The translations under genes and the position numbers were made by a program. From Mycolicibacterium aichiense (lineage in GTDB: Bacteria; Actinomycetota; Actinomycetes; Mycobacteriales; Mycobacteriaceae): a stretch of 64,000 bases of DNA. The DNA lies in contig NZ_AP022561.1 of NCBI RefSeq assembly GCF_010726245.1, positions 186,001-250,000 on the forward strand, read 5' to 3'. Below, piece by piece: positions 57,511-64,000 of the stretch; the stretch's first letter is position 1, and each line of letters opens with the position of its first letter. The notes beneath the pieces were generated by a model that was given only the letters and a program-made list of their open reading frames with translations, did no database searches and had not been told where the DNA came from.

Positions 57511-58134
57511 TCAGCGTCCGCTGACGGCTTTGGCGGCGGGCCTGCCGGAGTGGCCGAGGCCGGACCCGGGCCGGTGGGAGCGCCGTTGCGGTGTCGCGGC
57601 TTTTCGGGGTTCCGATGTCTTGGTGACTTTCCGATCCGGCCGCGGGCCGGGTCGCACCGAGCGGTGCGATGTGGTGGCGGATGCTGAATTGCTGGGCTGC
57701 GAGCGCAGGCTGGTCACCCAATTGCGCACGGCCGCAAGCGCCCCGGCGACCATGCCGATCGGGATTCCCACAATCGCACCCACGATGCCGGCCAGCGGGA
57801 CGAGCGGGGTGAGCGCCGGACCCAGCACCGGAATCTTGTTGAGCACGTTGAGCGCCACGAGTCCGGTGCCGATATAACCGAAGAAGAATCCGGAACCGGC
57901 ACCCGCGATCACGCCGCCCGCGATGTTCGGCAGGCTCGGCCGGACGCTGACCTGATCGGCCGCCGCCGCAGCCACCGGCAGCGCGGCGAGCTGAACGACC
58001 TCGACGGACACTCGCGGGGTGAGCGCGGCGGTGGGCTTCGGCGGCTCCGCCGTCGTGGTGGCGAGCATGACTGTGCCTGCAGCGATCGCCGCCACCGCGG
58101 CGACCACCGGTCGACTCCTGAAGATGTGTTCCAT
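57511..58134 (-). CDS. Exported glycine-zipper protein
   Basis: The 207-residue protein has a signal peptide (about 1-29), then an Ala-rich stretch. A central hydrophobic block (about 70-140) has glycine-zipper spacing (GGVIAGAGSGFFFGYIGTG and GIVGAIVGIPIGMVAGAL). The C-terminus is basic and Ser/Arg/Pro-rich, ending KAVSGR. Similar zipper segments form helical hairpins in membranes, sometimes pores. I know no function. It is the only gene between the permease and the repeats behind embB. Confidence 0.6.
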   Translation of the reverse strand: MEHIFRSRPVVAAVAAIAAGTVMLATTTAEPPKPTAALTPRVSVEVVQLAALPVAAAAADQVSVRPSLPNIAGGVIAGAGSGFFFGYIGTGLVALNVLNKIPVLGPALTPLVPLAGIVGAIVGIPIGMVAGALAAVRNWVTSLRSQPSNSASATTSHRSVRPGPRPDRKVTKTSEPRKAATPQRRSHRPGSGLGHSGRPAAKAVSGR

Positions 58135-58187
58135 GACCCCACACTGGCCACACCGGGCCGCAGTGATGTCAGTACCGCGGTACTGAA

Positions 58188-58281
58188 TTTCCGGAGGGCA
58201 GGAGCGAAGCGACCCGGGAAGTGTTTCCGGAGGGCAGGAGCGAAGCGACCCGGGACATGTTTCCGGAGGGCAGGAGCGACG
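58188..58281. repeat. 36-base tandem repeat, 2.6 copies, directly after embB
   Basis: Units at 58188-58223, 58224-58259 and 58260-58281 (truncated) share TTTCCGGAGGGCAGGAGCGA and are nearly identical, with differences only near the unit ends. The array abuts the embB stop codon and lies in its 3' untranslated region. Confidence 0.85.
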
Positions 58282-61200
58282 TTACGGCTTGATCCTGATG
58301 GGTCCCGGCTTCCACAGGCCGCTGCGCGTTGCCGTGCCCAGCTCGATCTGGGCGGGCTCGGCGGGAACGATCGTCTCGAACTGGCGCAGCGAACCCCAGT
58401 CGCGGCCCCAGTCATGCGACAGATAGGTCGACATGACGTGCGCGCGCAGCAGCAGGTCGGTGATTCCGAGCAGACCGCCGTTACGACCGTCCTCCCAGGT
58501 GTCGGTGTCCTGCTTCTTGGCGGTGTAGTCCGGGGTGATCCGGAACTTCGGCACCTCGGTGACGCCGTTGGCGTGCAGCATCGGCTGCTGGCACGGGAAC
58601 GCCAGGCCCACCGCCCAGTCCATCAACACCGGCTGGGTGGAACCGACGAACTCCTGAACCGACCGCAGCTCGGGCACCCGCGGCGGAGTCACGGCCAGCC
58701 AGTCGCCCTGCGACAGGGAGCGGTCCTGCGCCACGATGCGCACGGTGGTGGCATCGGCCGGGATCTCCGAGCGCGGATAGCGCAGGTTGCGCCATGACGG
58801 TGCCGGACCGAGGTCGTAGGGGCTGACCCGGCCGGCGGGCACCGGGGCGCCGTCCGGTCCGGGCTTGCCGTACTCCAGCTCGATGGTCTGCCCGTCGGTG
58901 AAGCCGTTGAGCACGCTGAGTCCCGCGATGGTGCCTGCGGCGGTGACGACGACCAGGGGATGACCATTGTCGTTGGGCGGCAACTGATACCACGCGGAGG
59001 TCAGCGTGGCGTCCTGCTGCGGGCCGACGAAGTAGCTGCCTGCCAGCGGAACGCGCGCCGGGTCGAGGCCGTAGGGCAAGGGCACGGTCGAACCGTTGAC
59101 CCCCGGCGTGTCCAGCTTGATCGGCTGATCCCAGTCGTAATCCGTGCCGGGTTGCGGATTGGTCATCCGGATCGCCTCGGCCACAATGTGTTCCGGCACG
59201 CCGCTGGGCGTGAAGCCAACCGGGTTGGTGCCGCCCAGTGGGCCGAGCGGCCCGTAGTCGCCGGGCAGCGGGGTCAGAAATCCCGCGTTGGCGTCCGGTT
59301 CCACCAAGACGTCGTCGGCCAGTCCGCAACCGCCGGAGAACGATCGCAGGTTGGCCCAGGCGTTCGAGTAGGTCGGGTACTGGCGCACCACGCCCGCGGC
59401 CATCGAGGCGATGAACACCAGGACCATGAATCCGGCCGCCACCGGGATCGGGGCGGTGGTCACGGCCCGGGCAATGCGGCCCTCGCCGTGGTCACGGGTG
59501 CTGAAGTGCAGCCAGGTCGTGTAGATAGCCGAGACCGCGAACAATGCGAAAAATATTGTGCTGACCGTGATTCCGGCGATCTTCGGCATGGCGTTGTTGA
59601 ACGGCGCGCCGTAGCTGGACACATACCACCAGCCGTTGGTGGTGGCGAAGCACAACGCCAGCAGGAAGAACACCGCGGTGACGACGGTCATCCGGTTGCG
59701 CGACCAGCGCAGCACCGCCGGTGAGGCGAGCACGGTGGCCAGCGCAGCCATGGCCGCACCGACCGCGGCGAACAGCCCGAAGTGATGCACCCACTTGGTC
59801 GGGGTGAACATCAGGAAGAACATCGTCGCGAAGATGACGCCCATCAGCCGCCACACCGGTCCACGGGCCACCCCGGGAACACGCTTGCGGCGCAACATGA
59901 TGAACATCGACATGAACAGCGACAGCGCGGTCATCAGGAAGCCGAACCGTCGTGACAGCGAGCCGTCCACGGTCGGCAGGATCAGGTAGTAGTAGCGCAG
60001 GTTTTCGGTGTACCAGGCCTGGCTGGGTCCGATATCGGTGCGAATCCTGGTGGCTTCCAACACCGTTGCCAGGGTCTGGTCGGCGAAGACAACGGTCAGG
60101 ATGATGGTGCCTGCGGCCAGCAGTGGCAGCACCAGCGGCCAGGTGCCCACCAGTGCGCGCCTGCGCACCAGGATTCGCAGGATCGGCCGGCCACCGGCGA
60201 TCAACGCGGCGACGGCGATCAGGCCGGTGGGCTGGATACCGAGGGTGAACGCCGCGCTGATGATCGCCAGCGCCGCCGGAGTCAGCCGGCCGGAGATCAC
60301 CGCGCGTTCGATGAGTACATAGGTGATCAGAGCGCCGGTCGCGATCTGGCCCTCGGGGCGCAGGCCGTTGTTGAACGGCATCCACGCCGCCATCAACACC
60401 AGGCCCGCGGCCCACAGCGCTGGCCGGCTGGCGATCACGGCGGGGCCCAGCCGGGGCAGCACCTCGCGGGACAGCAGCAGCCAGCAGACCAGCGCACAGA
60501 CCAAGTCCGGCAAGCGCATCCAGATGCTGGCGTCGCTGACGTGGGTCATCAGCGCCAGCACGTTGTAGAACCAGCCGAACGGGTCTTCGGGGCTGCCGAA
60601 CCAGCGGAAGTAGTTCGACATGTAGCCGGCGTGGTCGGCGACGCGGGCCATCTGCAGGATGTAGCCGTCGTCGGAGGAGTTGGCTCCGATCACATGCCAG
60701 ATCAGGAATCCCGCCACCACGGTCACGTCGACCGCGGTGAAGGTGCGCCAGCGCTGTGGAATCCAGGAGTGCATGCGGCGCCCGTCGAGGCGGTCCAGCC
60801 GCCACAGGGCCACCAGCGCGATCACGGTTGCGGTCATCGCCAGCAACATCGCGGCCAGCTTCAACACCGTTGGCGTTGTGGAGAACCGGGTGTCGATCGT
60901 CGCCGAGACGGTCAGCCCCGGCGGCGCCGGACCGACCAGATCGGTGAACACTCCGACGATCGCCGGCCGCAGGTTGGGGTCGGCAAACCCGCTGCGCAGA
61001 TCCTTGCCTGTGGTCGGATCGTTCAACCCGACGAACGTGGCGAATGTCCCGTCCGTCGTCGAGGTGATCTCGATGCGCTGACACTGAGCGGAGACCGCCC
61101 GCGCGCGCGGCACGCTCGCGACCACCACATTGCGGTCGGTGATGTCGACGCGTTGCGCGTTGACGTTGACGAACAGCGAATTGAGCGCTGCCTCTTTGCC

Positions 61201-61461
61201 CTTCTGTGGCGCGAGCCCCAGCACCAGGCCGCCGGCGGGCGGCATGGACCGGATGACGTCGCAGGGGACCGTCGCGGTCACCGACACCGGTGCCTGCGAG
61301 ATCAGCGGTGCGGTGACGTTATTCAGCTGACCGGCCTGGGGCCAATTCAGCGTCGCGGTGGTCTGTTCCACCGGCAGCAGCGGAGTCAGCACCGACAGCA
61401 CGAAGCCCACCAGTCCGGCGACCGTGGCCACCCAGCGGGTGATGTTCACGTCCCGCGTCAT
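58282..61461 (-). CDS. embB: Arabinosyltransferase EmbB
   Basis: The 1059-residue GT-C enzyme adds arabinofuranose from decaprenylphosphoryl-arabinose to the wall arabinan and is the ethambutol target. About 15 helices are followed by a C-terminal periplasmic region with carbohydrate-binding modules. The catalytic Asp pair is at 264-265 in NSSDDGYIL. The resistance-determining Met306 of M. tuberculosis corresponds to Met271, in [17 protein letters not shown], so the sensitive-type Met is kept. The ATG overlaps the embA stop by ATGA. The protein follows Rv3795 closely. Confidence 0.97.
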   Translation of the reverse strand: MTRDVNITRWVATVAGLVGFVLSVLTPLLPVEQTTATLNWPQAGQLNNVTAPLISQAPVSVTATVPCDVIRSMPPAGGLVLGLAPQKGKEAALNSLFVNVNAQRVDITDRNVVVASVPRARAVSAQCQRIEITSTTDGTFATFVGLNDPTTGKDLRSGFADPNLRPAIVGVFTDLVGPAPPGLTVSATIDTRFSTTPTVLKLAAMLLAMTATVIALVALWRLDRLDGRRMHSWIPQRWRTFTAVDVTVVAGFLIWHVIGANSSDDGYILQMARVADHAGYMSNYFRWFGSPEDPFGWFYNVLALMTHVSDASIWMRLPDLVCALVCWLLLSREVLPRLGPAVIASRPALWAAGLVLMAAWMPFNNGLRPEGQIATGALITYVLIERAVISGRLTPAALAIISAAFTLGIQPTGLIAVAALIAGGRPILRILVRRRALVGTWPLVLPLLAAGTIILTVVFADQTLATVLEATRIRTDIGPSQAWYTENLRYYYLILPTVDGSLSRRFGFLMTALSLFMSMFIMLRRKRVPGVARGPVWRLMGVIFATMFFLMFTPTKWVHHFGLFAAVGAAMAALATVLASPAVLRWSRNRMTVVTAVFFLLALCFATTNGWWYVSSYGAPFNNAMPKIAGITVSTIFFALFAVSAIYTTWLHFSTRDHGEGRIARAVTTAPIPVAAGFMVLVFIASMAAGVVRQYPTYSNAWANLRSFSGGCGLADDVLVEPDANAGFLTPLPGDYGPLGPLGGTNPVGFTPSGVPEHIVAEAIRMTNPQPGTDYDWDQPIKLDTPGVNGSTVPLPYGLDPARVPLAGSYFVGPQQDATLTSAWYQLPPNDNGHPLVVVTAAGTIAGLSVLNGFTDGQTIELEYGKPGPDGAPVPAGRVSPYDLGPAPSWRNLRYPRSEIPADATTVRIVAQDRSLSQGDWLAVTPPRVPELRSVQEFVGSTQPVLMDWAVGLAFPCQQPMLHANGVTEVPKFRITPDYTAKKQDTDTWEDGRNGGLLGITDLLLRAHVMSTYLSHDWGRDWGSLRQFETIVPAEPAQIELGTATRSGLWKPGPIRIKP

Positions 61462-64000
61462 GGCAGTGCCCTGATCGGTCCGCTACGGCTCCAGCCGAAT
61501 GCCGTCTTGGTGCCCTGGTCGATGACGGCGTTCGGCGCTTCCGACGACGGCACCAGCCGGACATATCGCTCGATCGCACCCCAGTCGCGATACCAGTCGT
61601 CGCGCAGGTACGTCGGGACGGTCGCCGTGGTCAACAGTCCCTGGATGAACAGGAACGGTCCACCGGCGCGCGCGGATTGCCACATATTGCTCGACACCAC
61701 CACCTGCTTGAGGTTGGGCAGGATCCGGTACTCCGGCAGTTCGGCGACGCCGAGGTGCTCGGAGAACGGGCGCTGGCACGGGAAGTTCGCGGCGGTGGCG
61801 ATGTCCATCATCACCGGCGTCTGCGAGCCGAGGAATTGCTGAGCGGTCTCCAGCACCGGCACCCGCGGCGGGGTGAAGCCGAACCACTGGTCGGTACTCA
61901 GGTTCGGGTCGTCGGCGACGATGCGCGCGACGTTGGCCTCCGGCGGTGCCCACGACAGCGGGAAACGCAGGTTGCGCCAAGCCTTTTGGGCGATCACATC
62001 GATGGGTTGCACCGAGTTCAGCGCCTGGAAGCTGCCGTCCGGCCGCTGCACACCCCACTGCAACTTCAGTGACTGCCCGTAGTTGAACTGGCCCTCTTCG
62101 TCGTAGAACCAGATCGCGCCGGCGGCGGCGACGGTCACCAGCGGCCGGTCCGGGGTGCGAGGCGGCAGTTGGTACCACGCCGAAGTCGCCTTGGCCGCAA
62201 CGGTGTTCTCGTTGTAACTGCCCATCACCGGGGTGGTCTTCGGGTCGAGCCCGAACGGCAGGAAGACCCGCGAGCCGTTGACGCCGACCGGGCCGTACCC
62301 GCCGCCGGTGCCTGCCGCGAAGGCGATGCCCGCGTTGGGCTTGTTGGGTGACCCGTCGGAGTTGACGGTGCCGGGGTTGGCGACAAAAGGCTCGGCCGGC
62401 TCCAGGGTGTCACTGATGCCGTTAGGCGTGAAGCCGACCGGGTTGTCCCCGCCGAGCGGCCCGTACTGACCCCACTTCTGACCCGGAACCGGTTGCAACA
62501 TACCGGCATTCGGGTCCGCCTCGACCAGAACGTCGTCGGCCATCGCGCAGCTGGTGTCGGACAGGCCCGACTTCAGCGCGGACAGGTTGGCGGCGGCGGT
62601 GGTGTAGGCGGGGTAGCGCTGCACAAAGGCCTTGGTCATCGAGCCGACCTCGAGCAGCACCATGATGATCGCGAAGACCAACAGCGGAGTCGACGCCAGA
62701 GCCCGGTTGCGGCCGGTGTTCTTGACCTCGGTGTGCCCGGCGTAGTCCATCCGGAAGTGCAGCCAGCCGGCGGTCAGGCCGGACAGGATCGCCAATCCGA
62801 GGAACATCGTCGTCACGGGCTGGTGGGCGATCACCGGCTGACGGTCGAACCAGGGCACGCCGTAGTTGCCGACGTAGAACCAGCCGTTGGTGCCCGACGT
62901 CGCCCACGCCAGGACAAAGAGCAGGGCGGTCACGTAGAGGGCGAGATTGCGTCGGTTGTGCAAGCCGACGCGGGCGAAGGCGAACGCGGTGACCGCGCCC
63001 AGCGCCCCGGCCAGCCCGGCGAACGCACCGAACTGCACCGCCCACTTGGTCGGGGTGAAGTGCAGCAGCAGCAGGCCGATCGCGGTGCTGCCGAGCAGCC
63101 GCCACACCGGGCCGCCGGCCACCCCGGGCACATGGCCGCGGCGCAGCAGCACCGCCAGCATGCCGAACAGGCACAGCATCATGACCAGGACGGCGAAGCG
63201 GCGGGTCAGTGAGCTTTCCGAATTGTCTTCGACGGTCAGGAAGTAGTAGCGCAGGAAGTCCTGGTACCAGGCGATCGTCGGGCCGACCACGTACTTGATG
63301 CGGGCGGATTCGGCGACAGCCGCCAGGGTCTGGTCGCGGAAGACGACGACGAAGATGACCGACAGTGATGCGGCGAGCGCGGCCAGGGGCGCCAGCAGGC
63401 CGTCGGTACCGCGGCGGGCTTTGATCGCCCGGGCGACGGCGCGGGCCCCGACGAGCAGCGGCGCGATCGCGATCAGGCCCTGCGGGGCGAGCGTCACACT
63501 GAAGACGGCGACGACGATCGCCAGTGCTGCCGGAACCAGCCGCCGGGTGGCGATGGCGTTCTCCACCAGGATCCACGCCGCCAGCACGCCGAACGCGATC
63601 AGCGGTTCGGGTCGCAGCCCGTTGTTGAACGGCAACCACGCAGCCAGGAACACCGCGCCCGCGGTCCATACCGTGACCCGGTTGAGCGACAACCGCCTGC
63701 CCAGCCGGGGCAGCACACAGCGGCTCAGGATCAGCCAGGTGCCGATGCCGGCGATCGTGGCGGGCAGTCGCATCCAGACGCCGGCGGTGCTGATCGCGGC
63801 GAGGTGGGCGAGCACCGACTGATACCAGTCGAAGGGCGCCTCGGTGGCTCCGAAGTAGCGGAAGTAGTTGGCGGTGTAGCCCGCTTCGCCGGAGACCCGC
63901 GCGATCGTGAGGTTGTAGCCGTCGTCGGAGGAGATGGCGCCGACGACATGCCAGAGCAGCAACCCACCGATCACCCCGACGTCGGCCACCCAGGTGGCCG
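61458..64000 (-). CDS. embA: Arabinosyltransferase EmbA, 5' end outside the window
   Basis: About 847 residues of the C-terminal part are present, starting inside the first third of the protein at [12 protein letters not shown] near the right edge. The catalytic loop is [24 protein letters not shown], with the Asp pair, and the C-terminal carbohydrate-binding half is complete to GPIRALP. Its position upstream of and overlapping embB, as in embCAB, identifies it as EmbA rather than EmbC. EmbA works with EmbB to build the terminal hexa-arabinoside. The N-terminal quarter is missing. Confidence 0.95.
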   Translation of the reverse strand, partial: ATWVADVGVIGGLLLWHVVGAISSDDGYNLTIARVSGEAGYTANYFRYFGATEAPFDWYQSVLAHLAAISTAGVWMRLPATIAGIGTWLILSRCVLPRLGRRLSLNRVTVWTAGAVFLAAWLPFNNGLRPEPLIAFGVLAAWILVENAIATRRLVPAALAIVVAVFSVTLAPQGLIAIAPLLVGARAVARAIKARRGTDGLLAPLAALAASLSVIFVVVFRDQTLAAVAESARIKYVVGPTIAWYQDFLRYYFLTVEDNSESSLTRRFAVLVMMLCLFGMLAVLLRRGHVPGVAGGPVWRLLGSTAIGLLLLHFTPTKWAVQFGAFAGLAGALGAVTAFAFARVGLHNRRNLALYVTALLFVLAWATSGTNGWFYVGNYGVPWFDRQPVIAHQPVTTMFLGLAILSGLTAGWLHFRMDYAGHTEVKNTGRNRALASTPLLVFAIIMVLLEVGSMTKAFVQRYPAYTTAAANLSALKSGLSDTSCAMADDVLVEADPNAGMLQPVPGQKWGQYGPLGGDNPVGFTPNGISDTLEPAEPFVANPGTVNSDGSPNKPNAGIAFAAGTGGGYGPVGVNGSRVFLPFGLDPKTTPVMGSYNENTVAAKATSAWYQLPPRTPDRPLVTVAAAGAIWFYDEEGQFNYGQSLKLQWGVQRPDGSFQALNSVQPIDVIAQKAWRNLRFPLSWAPPEANVARIVADDPNLSTDQWFGFTPPRVPVLETAQQFLGSQTPVMMDIATAANFPCQRPFSEHLGVAELPEYRILPNLKQVVVSSNMWQSARAGGPFLFIQGLLTTATVPTYLRDDWYRDWGAIERYVRLVPSSEAPNAVIDQGTKTAFGWSRSGPIRALP

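Noticed and set aside
57446..58153. Upstream extension of the APC permease frame
   Set aside because: The extra residues are an Arg/Gly-rich shadow of the gene at 57511-58134; the permease has a normal start at 57445.
58188..58281. CRISPR array
   Set aside because: The 36-base units are directly adjacent, with no unique spacers, and no cas genes are present.

Overview
The window is high-GC DNA from a mycobacterium. It carries the arabinogalactan/mycolate gene block (embA-embB, accD4-pks13-fadD32, three antigen-85-family genes, aftB-ubiA-PAP2-glfT2-glf, erp) and espR, a set confined to mycolic-acid bacteria. Gene order follows the M. tuberculosis Rv3794-Rv3849 interval in reverse orientation (from memory). 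The sulfolipid block, PE_PGRS62, bfrB and sodA are not at their expected places. This lean arrangement, plus the extra antigen-85 gene, suggests an environmental Mycolicibacterium rather than a tuberculosis-complex strain. The species cannot be named from the sequence.

Layout. 0-2.8 kb: an accessory trio (Pro/Gly-rich secreted protein, ImmA/IrrE-type zinc peptidase, seven-helix membrane protein) that runs tail to tail into espR. 2.8-5.5 kb (minus strand): espR, a UPF0016 manganese exporter under a clear yybP-ykoY manganese riboswitch, a conserved hypothetical, and a 53-residue membrane protein. 5.5-6.0 kb: a non-coding stretch with four DnaA boxes. 6.0-12.4 kb: DUF4328-type membrane protein, glpQ1, an LCP-family ligase, a CPBP protease, an iron-box-controlled DUF2470 gene, pheA and a phosphoglycerate-mutase-like phosphatase. 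12.4-16.7 kb: Cys-rich mini-protein, lipoprotein, and a tightly coupled operon of a secreted sedolisin (S53) protease with two membrane proteins. 16.7-25 kb: zincin, septum-formation-family protein, serS, DUF5718-like gene, a lactamase-fold/Rieske fusion with a PH-like partner, two acyltransferases and a HAD phosphatase.

25-48.8 kb is the cell-envelope core: Rv3811-like amidase-domain protein and Erp (minus), then glf-glfT2-PAP2-ubiA-aftB (UDP-galactofuranose and galactan synthesis, decaprenyl-phospho-arabinose supply, terminal arabinosylation), the antigen-85 genes (mycolyl transfer), a DUF732 lipoprotein, culp6, and fadD32-pks13-accD4 (mycolic condensation). 48.9-58.2 kb is an accessory block placed between accD4 and the emb genes: molybdopterin oxidoreductase, GH27 glycosidase lipoprotein, a Rossmann stub, a Ser/Thr kinase, small secreted proteins, an APC permease and a glycine-zipper protein. 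58.2-64 kb: a tandem repeat directly behind embB, embB, and embA, which runs off the right edge.

The genes serve mainly envelope construction: galactan is built on the lipid carrier, arabinan is added by Emb/AftB, and mycolates made by FadD32/Pks13/AccD4 are attached by the antigen 85 enzymes. Many genes start 6-8 nt after a TANNNT element, which points to leaderless transcripts. The most notable items are the manganese riboswitch with a visible switching helix, the DnaA-box cluster, the peptidase/membrane pair beside espR, the sedolisin operon, and a 66-nt hairpin between erp and the amidase gene.
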